In this document: in pieces, positions 55,917-64,000 of the stretch
Layout of the letters: every line of letters starts with the position of its first letter
How positions within the stretch are numbered: position 1 is the first letter of the stretch
Source: Hafnia alvei
Lineage (GTDB): Bacteria; Pseudomonadota; Gammaproteobacteria; Enterobacterales; Enterobacteriaceae
DNA: 64,000 nucleotides
Reading direction: 5' to 3'
Assembly: GCF_034424155.1 (NCBI RefSeq)
Contig: NZ_CP139992.1
Location: forward strand, 3,240,012 to 3,304,011
The notes under the pieces: model-generated
The model's input: the letters and a program-made list of their open reading frames with translations, nothing else
What the model was told of the DNA's origin: nothing
Database searches by the model: none
Position numbers and translations under genes: made by a program

Positions 55917-57026
55917 ATGTATAAATCGCCCTCTTCAGCGCTCACCGCCTGTCAAATATGGCTAGCCAAGCGCAACTTAGACGCCGTTATTATTAACGCC
56001 AAGCAGAATAAATTTGGCCATACAGGATTACTTAGCGCCTCGGGACACCTCTTTATCACCCGCACCAGCCAGCATATTTTGGTCGACTCTCGTTATTATC
56101 ATGAGCTATCCGCAAAGGCAGATAGCTATCAGTTGCACATGACAGACACACAGCTCCCTGCTTCGGCCATCATCAATCAAATCATTGCACAGGAAAAACT
56201 CGCTTGCGTTGGGTTTGAAGCCGAGCATCTGAGCTACAGCCAAAGTCTGTCTCTCATCGAAAAAATTAACGCTGAGATGAGCCCCATTTGTCTCGATGAA
56301 CTGCGCCAAATAAAAACGCCATCCGAGATCGATACCATCAAATCGGCATGTTTAATTGCCGACTGCGCCTGTGCGCACATTCGCCAATATATTCGCCCCG
56401 GCATGACGGAACATCAGATCGCCAACGAGCTTGAGTGGTTCATGAAAAACGAAGGTGCGGAGAAGACGTCATTCGATACCATCGTTGCCAGCGGAGTACG
56501 CGGAGCCATGCCTCATGCCAAAGCCTCACAGAAAGCCGTTGAGGCCGGAGAGTTCATTACGCTCGATTTCGGTGCTCAATATCAGGGGTATTGTTCAGAC
56601 ATGACCCGCACTTTTTTAGTTGAGGGTAACGGCGATAACTCGCCACAAGAGCACCCGCTTTATGCCATTTATCAGGTGGTGTTGCAGGCTCAACTCGCTG
56701 CCATCGCCGCTATTCGGCCGGGCGTACGCTGTTGTGATATCGACAGCGTGGCGCGTTCTATCATTTCAGCCGCAGGCTATGGCGATTTATTTGGCCACAA
56801 TACCGGCCATGCCATTGGTATTGATGTGCATGAAAACCCGCGTTTTTCCCCGACAGACACCACCGTGCTACAGGCTGGTATGCTGCTGACCGTGGAGCCA
56901 GGCATTTACCTGCCCGAACTGGGCGGCGTGCGCATTGAAGACGTGGTATTGGTCACCGAAAACGGCTGCGAAGTTTTATACCAAATGCCCAAACAATTGC
57001 TGACCACCGGCGAGGATATCCAATGA
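55917..57026 (+). CDS. ypdF: Aminopeptidase YpdF (M24B)
   Basis: A 369-residue M24B peptidase related to Xaa-Pro aminopeptidase and proline dipeptidase. Metal ligands are visible in [19 protein letters not shown] (two Asp), [14 protein letters not shown] (His), and the two Glu of TVEPGIY and GVRIEDVV. E. coli YpdF cleaves N-terminal Met and shows Xaa-Pro activity. It overlaps ypdE by 4 bases, so they are translated together. Its link to a sugar PTS is unexplained. Confidence 0.92.
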   Translation: MYKSPSSALTACQIWLAKRNLDAVIINAKQNKFGHTGLLSASGHLFITRTSQHILVDSRYYHELSAKADSYQLHMTDTQLPASAIINQIIAQEKLACVGFEAEHLSYSQSLSLIEKINAEMSPICLDELRQIKTPSEIDTIKSACLIADCACAHIRQYIRPGMTEHQIANELEWFMKNEGAEKTSFDTIVASGVRGAMPHAKASQKAVEAGEFITLDFGAQYQGYCSDMTRTFLVEGNGDNSPQEHPLYAIYQVVLQAQLAAIAAIRPGVRCCDIDSVARSIISAAGYGDLFGHNTGHAIGIDVHENPRFSPTDTTVLQAGMLLTVEPGIYLPELGGVRIEDVVLVTENGCEVLYQMPKQLLTTGEDIQ

Positions 57027-58066
57027 ATATCGATCTCTTGCGGGCCCTCTGCGAGGCCGATGCCATCGCCTCTTCCGAACAGGAGGTTCGCGATATTCTT
57101 CTACAGCACGCAAACCTCTGCGGCAAAGAGATTTCTTTTGATGGGCTAGGCTCAACGCTGATTCAGCTCAACCAGTCCTCAGGGCCTAAGATTATGATTT
57201 GCGCCCATATGGATGAAGTAGGTTTTATGGTGCGTAGCATCACTCGCGAAGGTGCCGTTGAGGTTATCCCCATTGGTAACGTGCGCATGTTAGCCCGTTT
57301 CATGCAGCCTGTGCGCATTACCACGCAGCACGGCAAGAAAATCCACGGGTTGCTGGACGCTGAGCTGCACGGCGCTGAAGCGCGTAATTTGTGCGTAGAT
57401 ATTGGTGCCACCTCGGCGGAAGAAGTGAATCAGTGCGGAGTTCGCATTGGCGATCGCGTTACCTACGCCAGCGACTTTAAAGTTCTCTCTCCGGAATCGC
57501 GCATCATGGGAAAAGCCTTTGATGACAGACTCGGCTGTTTCTTGCTGATTGAATTAATGTACGCCCTGCGCAGCGTTGAATTAGATGCCGAAATTTGGCT
57601 AGTTGCCTCTTCCAGCGAAGAGGTGGGGATGCGCGGGGGTAAAACCGCAGCACACATGATTCAACCTGATTTGGCCTTAATCCTCGATACCGCATGTTGG
57701 TCAAAAAACTTTGATTACGGAGCCGCTAATCATCGGCAGATTGGGCAAGGGCCGATGCTGGTGATGTATGACAAAACGCTCATTCCCTCCCCTCGCCTGC
57801 TGAACTTTATTCAAGACACCGCGCAACAACATTCCATTCCATTGCAGACCGATATGTTCAGCAACGGCGGTACCGATGGCGGCAGCGTACACCTTTGCGG
57901 AAACGGTATTCCAACTGCGGTACTGGGCGCGCCAACGCGGCACGGCCATTGCGCCGCATCAATTGCGGATTTGCGGGATATCGAACAGACCAAGCAGCTT
58001 CTCGTTGCCGTCATCCAGCAACTGAATGCCGACACACTCCATCATCTAACGGACTTTTCGCAGTAG
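57023..58066 (+). CDS. ypdE: Aminopeptidase YpdE (M42)
   Basis: A 347-residue M42-family aminopeptidase. Co-catalytic zinc ligands lie in [11 protein letters not shown] (His, Asp), AFDDRLGC (Asp), [11 protein letters not shown] (Glu pair), LILDTACW (Asp) and the C-terminal PTRHGHCAA (His). E. coli YpdE acts on N-terminal residues and cooperates with YpdF. It overlaps ypdF and precedes fryA by 26 bases. Confidence 0.93.
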   Translation: MNIDLLRALCEADAIASSEQEVRDILLQHANLCGKEISFDGLGSTLIQLNQSSGPKIMICAHMDEVGFMVRSITREGAVEVIPIGNVRMLARFMQPVRITTQHGKKIHGLLDAELHGAEARNLCVDIGATSAEEVNQCGVRIGDRVTYASDFKVLSPESRIMGKAFDDRLGCFLLIELMYALRSVELDAEIWLVASSSEEVGMRGGKTAAHMIQPDLALILDTACWSKNFDYGAANHRQIGQGPMLVMYDKTLIPSPRLLNFIQDTAQQHSIPLQTDMFSNGGTDGGSVHLCGNGIPTAVLGAPTRHGHCAASIADLRDIEQTKQLLVAVIQQLNADTLHHLTDFSQ

Positions 58067-58092
58067 CGCGAGTTTAGAAAAGGATTCATGCC

Positions 58093-60588
58093 ATGCTAAA
58101 GATAGAATTTCTCTGCCCTCTGCCAAACGGCCTACATGCCCGCCCCGCCTATGAACTTAAAGGCCAGTGCGGTCTGTTTGACAGTGAGATTATCTTTATT
58201 AACCAGCGCTCCAATCACCGCGCCGACGCGAAAAGTTCCCTCGCGCTTATTAGCACAGGGACATTGTTCAACGACGCTTGCCTACTCGAAATCCACGGGC
58301 ACGATGAGGAAAAAGCCTACCGCGCATTAGACACCTACATTAAACAGAGCCTTGCCGACAGCGACAGTGAAATTGAACCGCTGCCCGTAGCCACCACGCG
58401 CCCTATTCCACGATCGCTTTCTCGCTTTCAGCCTAGTCTGATCCACGGCTGTGGGCTATCCAGCGGCATCGGACATGGCGCGCTGTTGATCTACCGCCAC
58501 GCTAATATCGACATCTATAAATCACAACCGGCCAACGTGCAGGACCCACTCCTGCTTGAACATAGCCTGATTGCGCTTGCCGAACGGCTTAACCACCAGC
58601 TGACCAGCCTAAAAGGGCAAAGCAAAACTATTATTAATGCCCATCTCTCGCTGATTCAGGACAAAGAATTTAGCCAAAATATTTTGCGTCATCTGAACCA
58701 GAGAAAGTGCAGTCTGGCGACCGCAGCCATTGAAAGCATGGAAGAGGTGTGTGGCAAATTAGCCATGTCAGCAAGCGAATATCTGCGCGAGCGCGTGCAA
58801 GACATCAGAGATATTACCGCGCAGCTGCTGCAAGTTGCCTATCCCAACGTTAATTTGGGCGCTCCTCTGGTTTTGCATAAACCGACGATTATTGCCGCCG
58901 AAGATATCACGCCGAGTCAATTTTTAAGCTTAGACAAACAGCTTCTGGCAGGGATGGTGTTAACGCAAACCGGACGCACCTCGCATACGCTCATTTTAGC
59001 GCGCTCATTAGGTATCCCCGTGCTTTCGGGGATCGAACTCTCGGCCTTACAGCACTTGGATGATAAAACCGTCTTTATCGATGCGCAGACCGGTATTCTG
59101 GTTATTGCACCCAACGAAGACGTCAGTGGCTATTTCTCCGTAGCACTAGGGCTGGAACAACAAAACCGTGCGCGTCAGCTGAATATGGCAGATCTTCCCG
59201 CGGTCACGCAGGATGGGCGCTGCATTGAAATAGGTGCCAACATCGGTACCGCGCAAGAAGCCCCCGCCGCGTTTAGCCAAGGCGCGGAAGGCATTGGCCT
59301 ATTTCGCACCGAAATGCTGTTTATGGATCGCGACAAAGCGCCCGATGAACAAGAACAGTTTGAAGCCTATCAGCAGGTGCTGATGAATGCTGGCAACCAT
59401 CCCGTGATTTTTCGCACCATGGATATCGGCGGCGACAAAAAAATCAGCTATCTGAATATCCCTCAAGAAGAAAATCCGTTTCTTGGCTATCGCGCGGTGC
59501 GCATTTATCCCGAGTTTACCGAGCTATTTACCCTTCAGCTACGCGCCATACTTCGTGCCGCAACCACGGGGTATGCGCGTTTAATGATCCCAATGGTACA
59601 CACGCTCGATGAAATTCTGTGGGTGAAGCAGCAAATTGCCTCGGCGCAGCGTTCGCTGAAAGCAGAAGGTTTACGATATGCCGAAACCCTAGAGCTCGGC
59701 ATTATGGTTGAAGTGCCCTCGGTGTGCTTTATCATCGACCACTTCTGCGATGAGGTGGATTTCTTTAGCATCGGTTCCAACGATATGACGCAATATCTGT
59801 ATGCTGTCGATCGCAATAACCAGCGCGTTGCGCACCTTTATAATCCGATTACCCCTTCGTTTCTGCGTATGCTGCGCCAGATTATCGACGTTGCGCATCG
59901 ACGTGAACGCTGGGTGGGGCTGTGCGGTGAACTCGGAGGCGAGCCTCGCTATTTGCCTCTGCTCATTGGTCTAGGTTTAGACGAGCTGAGCATGAGCGGC
60001 GCTCGCATTCCGGCCATTAAAGAATTGGCGAGAAAACTGACTGCCGAAGAGTGCGTTACGCTGGCCAATCGCGCCTGTGAGTGTAAATCGGCTAACGATA
60101 TTGAAGCGTTACTGGATACGCAGGCGATTCCCGCTGAACAGAAACCGTTGCTGGCGCTAGAGAATATTATCGTTCCCGCTCACCTAACGAATAAAGAGCA
60201 GGTGATTCAATATCTGTGCGGCAACTTAGCTATTCAAGATCGTACCGATCACCCTACCGAGCTAGAAGAGGATGTCTGGCAGCGTGAGGATATTGTCACC
60301 ACCGGTGTCGGCTTTGGCTTTGCGATCCCGCACACCAAATCGACTCATATTAAGCACTCCAGTATCAGCATTGCTCGGCTCGAAAAGGTTATTGATTGGC
60401 AATCCGAAATGGGGGAAGTCGATTTCGTTATTATGTTGACCCTCGGCGCACAAGACAGCGTTAGCCACGTCAAAGTCTTTTCCCAGCTCGCGCGTAAATT
60501 GGTGAAGAAAGAGTTTCGTGAAGCGATGCGTTCAGCGCCGGATGCTGAGGCCATTCTCTCATTGCTACAAAGCGAATTAACCTTTTAA
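58093..60588 (+). CDS. fryA: Multiphosphoryl transfer protein FryA (HPr-EI-EIIA)
   Basis: An 831-residue fusion. HPr is at about 1-90 with phospho-His15 (PNGLHARPA). Enzyme I is at about 125-670 with phospho-His298 (TGRTSHTLIL) and the PEP-binding signatures FRTMDIGGDKKISYL and FFSIGSNDMTQY. EIIA-Fru is at about 685-831 with His747 (AIPHTKS). It can carry phosphate from PEP to FryB without the general PTS proteins. It is the last gene of the operon and ends 4 bases into the convergent AraC gene. Confidence 0.95.
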   Translation: MLKIEFLCPLPNGLHARPAYELKGQCGLFDSEIIFINQRSNHRADAKSSLALISTGTLFNDACLLEIHGHDEEKAYRALDTYIKQSLADSDSEIEPLPVATTRPIPRSLSRFQPSLIHGCGLSSGIGHGALLIYRHANIDIYKSQPANVQDPLLLEHSLIALAERLNHQLTSLKGQSKTIINAHLSLIQDKEFSQNILRHLNQRKCSLATAAIESMEEVCGKLAMSASEYLRERVQDIRDITAQLLQVAYPNVNLGAPLVLHKPTIIAAEDITPSQFLSLDKQLLAGMVLTQTGRTSHTLILARSLGIPVLSGIELSALQHLDDKTVFIDAQTGILVIAPNEDVSGYFSVALGLEQQNRARQLNMADLPAVTQDGRCIEIGANIGTAQEAPAAFSQGAEGIGLFRTEMLFMDRDKAPDEQEQFEAYQQVLMNAGNHPVIFRTMDIGGDKKISYLNIPQEENPFLGYRAVRIYPEFTELFTLQLRAILRAATTGYARLMIPMVHTLDEILWVKQQIASAQRSLKAEGLRYAETLELGIMVEVPSVCFIIDHFCDEVDFFSIGSNDMTQYLYAVDRNNQRVAHLYNPITPSFLRMLRQIIDVAHRRERWVGLCGELGGEPRYLPLLIGLGLDELSMSGARIPAIKELARKLTAEECVTLANRACECKSANDIEALLDTQAIPAEQKPLLALENIIVPAHLTNKEQVIQYLCGNLAIQDRTDHPTELEEDVWQREDIVTTGVGFGFAIPHTKSTHIKHSSISIARLEKVIDWQSEMGEVDFVIMLTLGAQDSVSHVKVFSQLARKLVKKEFREAMRSAPDAEAILSLLQSELTF

Positions 60589-61451
60589 CTCGATAAGAAA
60601 CGCTCTCGGTATTCCGAGGGCGTTACCTCAAACTGCCGCTTAAACAAGCGGCAAAAATAGCTCGCGTCGCTATAACCACAGCGCTGGGCAACTTCATTCA
60701 CGTTCAAATGGTATTTTTGCAAGATCATCTTGGCTTTACCCAACCGCACCCAATGCAGATAATCAATAAAGCTCATACTTCCCTCTTGCTGAAAAATACG
60801 AGACAGATGATTAGCGCTGATATTGAACATAGCGGCGGTATTTTCGCGGGTTAGCGCATTGGAAAAATTATCCTGAACGTAGATACAGATGCTTTTATAT
60901 AAAAAAGCCCCACGCTGCATTTTATTTGCCAGCGGTAAGGCCAGTTGATGGCGGCAAACATGCAGCAAACTCAGCACTAAATAACGCCCAATATCGGGAT
61001 CTGCCGTTCTTGCCGCCAACGCGTTTAGCGCCTGTAAAATATGCTCGATCTCTTCGGCATTTTGTTGGGTTATTTCCAGCGTTTTTAAACGATGAAAACC
61101 CGCCGTCGCAGCGCGTTTATCAAAGAAATGAAACCCAATGTACGACGGCGCAAACAGCACGCTGAGTAATAACACATCCTTGTCCCACGTCGGCTGACTG
61201 CTCACAAATGCAGGAATATACAGCGCATCGCCGTGAGCCAACGAGATGCTCGTACCCACAGGCTTTTCTGCCGTATAGCTGCCACGTAAAACAATCTCAA
61301 GGCGCGGGAATTTAACACCAAGGCCATTTCCTGACGCATGGCCTTGGTTATCATGCGAACGCTGAGCAAAATAAGTGTGTTTAAGCTGCTGAGGATTCAA
61401 AACCAGCCCGCTTAATAACTCGGTGAAAAACGGATGATCCGTTAGCGACAT
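60585..61451 (-). CDS. AraC-family regulator, probably YpdC-like
   Basis: A 288-residue regulator: an N-terminal cupin-type sensor (about 20-150) with HGDALYIPAF, and a C-terminal pair of helix-turn-helix units (ENTAAMFNISANHLSRIFQQ and NEVAQRCGYSDASYFCRLFKRQF) ending in SEYRERF. It lies convergent to fryA with a 4-base overlap of stops. In E. coli ypdC is on the other side of the operon, so a YpdC role is likely by neighbourhood but not proved; the symbol is left empty. Confidence 0.82.
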   Translation of the reverse strand: MSLTDHPFFTELLSGLVLNPQQLKHTYFAQRSHDNQGHASGNGLGVKFPRLEIVLRGSYTAEKPVGTSISLAHGDALYIPAFVSSQPTWDKDVLLLSVLFAPSYIGFHFFDKRAATAGFHRLKTLEITQQNAEEIEHILQALNALAARTADPDIGRYLVLSLLHVCRHQLALPLANKMQRGAFLYKSICIYVQDNFSNALTRENTAAMFNISANHLSRIFQQEGSMSFIDYLHWVRLGKAKMILQKYHLNVNEVAQRCGYSDASYFCRLFKRQFEVTPSEYRERFLSS

Positions 61452-61535
61452 ATCACTTCACACATGCACATCATCCCGTATTCCCTCACCCATATTTCCC
61501 CAGTCGTCACGAGGTAAATATACCACGCCCTCTAC

Positions 61536-62006
61536 TTACGCTTTCTGAACAGGCACACACATTTCAAAATCCCAGATGCCGCTTTCGGTGCCATCGTTGT
61601 GGTATTTTTCAAAACACGGCGCATTAATGGGCACATAGCCGCTTCGCGGCAGGACTTCGTTGAAAAACTCCATCCACGGGCGGCCAAAATCACCGTCCTC
61701 AACGTGCGCCTGCGCCACCGCATATAAGCCGCCTTTCAAGGTGTCAATGCGAACCCCTTCGCTATTGGCAGGTAACACAAAATCAGCCTCGACGGTTATC
61801 GCGGTATCAACGCGCATCTCTTCCGGTGGAACTTCTTCTGGATTGTCGTAATAGATCGCAATCCAGTCACCGTTTTCACCCAACTTATTATTGTCAATCC
61901 ATTGATATAGTTTCTGAAAACCGACACCCACATTTTGGTCTAACGGCCCAACCATGCGAATACCGGCGAAAATGCGCTCGGCGCGCTGTTCTACAATCAT
62001 TTCCAT
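61536..62006 (-). CDS. sbmC: DNA gyrase inhibitor SbmC (GyrI-like)
   Basis: SbmC protects DNA gyrase from toxins such as microcin B17 and is part of the SOS response. I start at ATG 62006 (MEMIVEQRAERIFAG), 7 bases after GAGAGGG, giving 156 residues, near the E. coli length; a longer frame would read through the LexA box. The GyrI fold shows MVGPLDQNVGVGFQKLYQWID and AIYYDNPEEVPPEE, then GGLYAVAQAHV and the C-terminal GIWDFEMCVPV. A LexA box lies 32 bases upstream, which supports the identification. Confidence 0.9.
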   Translation of the reverse strand: MEMIVEQRAERIFAGIRMVGPLDQNVGVGFQKLYQWIDNNKLGENGDWIAIYYDNPEEVPPEEMRVDTAITVEADFVLPANSEGVRIDTLKGGLYAVAQAHVEDGDFGRPWMEFFNEVLPRSGYVPINAPCFEKYHNDGTESGIWDFEMCVPVQKA

Positions 62007-62038
62007 TGTAACGCCCTCTCTCATTGCCAAGTGAAATA

Positions 62039-62054
62039 CTGTATCCATAAACAG
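62039..62054 (-). promoter_or_regulatory. LexA (SOS) box of sbmC
   Basis: CTGTATCCATAAACAG agrees with the consensus CTGTATATATATACAG at 13 of 16 positions and keeps CTG-N10-CAG. It lies 32 bases before the sbmC start; the rest of the 256-base gap to the MFS gene shows only an AT-rich promoter region. Confidence 0.88.
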
Positions 62055-62262
62055 TATTGTCAAAATAAACCAAATTGCCAACTGCGGATTTTCACTTCTG
62101 TGATTCGCGCCGCGTTACCGAGTTTGATGAAAAAATAAGCAACTTATTTTACAGATCGTTACATTGGTTTTTATGCACAAAAAAGAAACACCTACCAACA
62201 TCACACTTTCAGTTGTCATTAACTTGTAAAAAAAATACAAATAAAAACATAGGAAGTAACAC

Positions 62263-63588
62263 ATGACTTCATCTGCCTCAAAGCCCTCTCAGGCTAACGC
62301 CCGAACCGTGTTCCGCGTCACAAGCGGTAACTTTCTCGAGATGTATGATTTTATGGTGTTTGGCTATTATGCCAGCGCGATAGCCGAAACCTTTTTCCCC
62401 ACTCAAAGCCCTTTTGCCTCTCTCATGCTGACGCTGATGACGTTCGGCGCTGGCTTCTTAATGCGGCCATTAGGCGCGATTGTGCTGGGTGCCTATATTG
62501 ACCATCACGGTCGCCGCCGAGGTTTACTGATTACCTTGGGCCTGATGGCGCTGGGAACATTAACCATCGCCTGCACGCCGTCGTACCACAGTATTGGCAT
62601 GGCGGCGCCGCTGCTGATTCTGGCCGGTCGCCTGCTACAAGGGTTTTCAGCCGGTGTGGAACTGGGTGGTGTGTCAGTCTATCTTTCGGAGATAGCCCCA
62701 AAAGATCGCAAAGGGTTTTACGTTAGCTGGCAATCCGGCAGCCAACAAATTGCCGTTATCTTTGCGGCGCTGCTGGGCGTGGGATTAAATCAGTATCTTG
62801 GCAAGAGCGTGATGACGGATTGGGGTTGGCGCATTCCGTTTATCGTGGGTTGTCTGATTGTGCCTTTCTTGTTTTATATCCGCCGTATGTTGGAAGAAAC
62901 TGAGGCGTTTAACCAACGCAAACATCGTCCAAGCATGAGCGAAATTACCCGTTCGGTTGCCAGTAACTGGCAGTTGGTTCTGGTGGGTATGTTTATGGTG
63001 GTGACCACCACGGTGTCGTTCTATCTCATCACGGCGTTCACGCCAACCTATGGCAAAACGGTGTTGCAGTTTACCGCTCAGCAAAGCTTTTTGGTCACGC
63101 TGTTAGTGGGGATTTCAAACCTATTCTGGCTACCGGTGATGGGTTCTCTGTCAGACAAAGTCGGCCGCCGGCCACTGTTGTTACTGTTTAGCGTGCTGAT
63201 GTTGCTAACGTCTTATCCATCCTTGAACTGGCTGGTAGCGCATCCCAGCTTTGCGCATTTGATTGAGGTGGAACTGTGGCTGTCGTTTATGTATGCCAGC
63301 TATAACGGTGCGATGGTGGTATGCCTAACCGAAATCATGCCAGCAGAAGTGCGCGCTTCGGGCTTTTCCATGGCTTATAGCTTGGCAACGGCGATTTTTG
63401 GTGGATTTACACCGGCCATCTCCAGCTATCTGATCCACGCCACCGGTGATAAAGCGATGCCGGGGATGTGGCTTTCGGCTGCCGCGGCCTGTGGCTTAAT
63501 CGCCGCGCTGGCGCTACCGGCAATCCAACGTTTGAATAGCAATCGAGCCGGCACGGTGCCTAGCGGCAGCGCGGTAGAGCCAAAGTAA
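62263..63588 (+). CDS. MFS metabolite:H+ symporter (citrate/tricarballylate type)
   Basis: A 441-residue, 12-helix major facilitator of the metabolite:H+ symporter family. The N-terminus has VTSGNFLEMYDFMVFGYYA, typical of this family; the loop 2-3 motif is GAYIDHHGRRRGL and its repeat GSLSDKVGRRPLLL lies in the second half. It resembles CitA and TcuC, which import citrate or tricarballylate, but the substrate cannot be read from the sequence. No citrate lyase or tcu genes are in view. AGGAAG lies 8 bases before the ATG. Confidence 0.85.
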   Translation: MTSSASKPSQANARTVFRVTSGNFLEMYDFMVFGYYASAIAETFFPTQSPFASLMLTLMTFGAGFLMRPLGAIVLGAYIDHHGRRRGLLITLGLMALGTLTIACTPSYHSIGMAAPLLILAGRLLQGFSAGVELGGVSVYLSEIAPKDRKGFYVSWQSGSQQIAVIFAALLGVGLNQYLGKSVMTDWGWRIPFIVGCLIVPFLFYIRRMLEETEAFNQRKHRPSMSEITRSVASNWQLVLVGMFMVVTTTVSFYLITAFTPTYGKTVLQFTAQQSFLVTLLVGISNLFWLPVMGSLSDKVGRRPLLLLFSVLMLLTSYPSLNWLVAHPSFAHLIEVELWLSFMYASYNGAMVVCLTEIMPAEVRASGFSMAYSLATAIFGGFTPAISSYLIHATGDKAMPGMWLSAAAACGLIAALALPAIQRLNSNRAGTVPSGSAVEPK

Positions 63589-63612
63589 GTTTCTCGCACC
63601 AAAAATGAATCT

Positions 63613-63650
63613 TCCCGACTTTTTCATCAAGAGAAAGTCGGGATTTTTTT
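63613..63650 (+). terminator. Terminator after the MFS gene
   Basis: TCCCGACTTT and AAAGTCGGGA form a 10-bp stem with an 11-base loop, followed by seven Ts. It separates the MFS gene from the convergent mak. Confidence 0.93.
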
Positions 63651-63654
63651 GGCC

Positions 63655-64000
63655 TTAAAGCGGCCACAGCCACGCAGCACCGCGCACGCCGCTGGAGTCA
63701 CCGTGTTTAGCTTTACGCACCGGCGTTTCGCATTCCCGTCCGAATACCCACGTTGAGATCAGCGGCGGCACCGTGGTATATAACCGGTCCACATTACTCA
63801 TCCCGCCACCAAGCACCACCACGTCAGGATCGATGATGTTAATTACGTGGGCTAACGATTTTGCCAGTCGCTGTTCATAGTGAGTAATCGCACGCTCAGC
63901 CAGCCTATCGCCTTGACGAGATAACGCCATGATTTCAGCGCCCGCTAGCGGCTGACCACCTAAGCGTCGGTAGTCTGTTTCAAAGCCAGTACCGGAGATA
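63655..64000 (-). CDS. mak: Manno(fructo)kinase Mak, 5' part outside window
   Basis: The C-terminal 114 residues of a ROK-family sugar kinase. From the window edge inward the chain reads [15 protein letters not shown], then [26 protein letters not shown] and the end [21 protein letters not shown]. These follow E. coli Mak closely. Mak phosphorylates fructose and mannose. In E. coli mak is near sbcC with araJ between; here the fry/cit block lies between instead. The start is beyond position 64000. Confidence 0.92.
   Translation of the reverse strand, partial: ISGTGFETDYRRLGGQPLAGAEIMALSRQGDRLAERAITHYEQRLAKSLAHVINIIDPDVVVLGGGMSNVDRLYTTVPPLISTWVFGRECETPVRKAKHGDSSGVRGAAWLWPL

Noticed and set aside
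1-64000. tRNA, rRNA, CRISPR array, insertion sequence
   Set aside because: I looked for tRNA-like cloverleaf ends, conserved rRNA blocks, spaced repeats and transposase motifs and saw none; a tRNAscan or ISfinder search would settle this.

Overview
The window looks like a chromosome segment of an enterobacterium (order Enterobacterales) close to Hafnia/Obesumbacterium. The housekeeping proteins match what I remember of their E. coli counterparts in length and key motifs (DapA, GcvR, Bcp, Hda, Upp, PurM, Ppk, PhoB). Three E. coli-type neighbourhoods are joined and interrupted by insertions in a way E. coli K-12 does not show. The genus is an inference, not something the sequence proves.

1-9.1 kb is the integrase end of a lambdoid prophage, read on the + strand. 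A tight run of small overlapping early genes includes a Rad52-type annealing protein, an SSB, a DndB-like DGQHR protein, a Lar-like zinc protein, an Ea22-like protein, a possible moron with its own terminator, and an MT-A70 methyltransferase. It ends in xis and a lambda-type int that keeps all six catalytic residues. No repressor, lysis or head genes are in view; the rest lies left of the window.

9.1-35 kb is core chromosome: ypfN, ypfH, tmcA, ypfJ, purC, bamC-dapA, divergent gcvR-bcp, perM, bepA-yfgD, hda, uraA, upp, purMN. Relative to E. coli, a large autotransporter has entered between ypfH and tmcA. A block of GNAT, chaN, GNAT, maeB and nudK lies between yfgD and hda, and speG follows purN. 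Visible regulation includes PurR boxes (purC, purM), a Fur box (chaN), a CUG start (hda) and many intrinsic terminators.

35-47.7 kb is a phosphate and polyphosphate region: pstC-pstA-pstB (minus), ppk-ppx (plus), pstS-like, phoR and phoB (minus), with a textbook Pho box before phoB. A 0.7 kb non-coding stretch after pstB is packed with hairpins, a heptamer tandem repeat and a 95-bp-period tandem duplication.

47.8-64 kb starts with sbcDC and ends with mak. Between them lie a MarA-sized AraC regulator, a DUF1294 membrane protein, a complete fryBC-ypdFE-fryA PTS/peptidase operon with a convergent AraC regulator, an SOS-boxed sbmC gene and a citrate-type MFS transporter.

The most unusual non-coding signal is a pair of about 130-bp structured repeats at 31.53-31.66 and 46.75-46.89 kb. 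Each sits between two co-directional genes (upp/uraA and phoB/phoR), and the two copies show compensatory changes in a stem. I did not find a convincing new multi-gene system; the best candidates for new biology are these repeats, the 35 kb hairpin region and the DndB-like/Lar-like phage pair.
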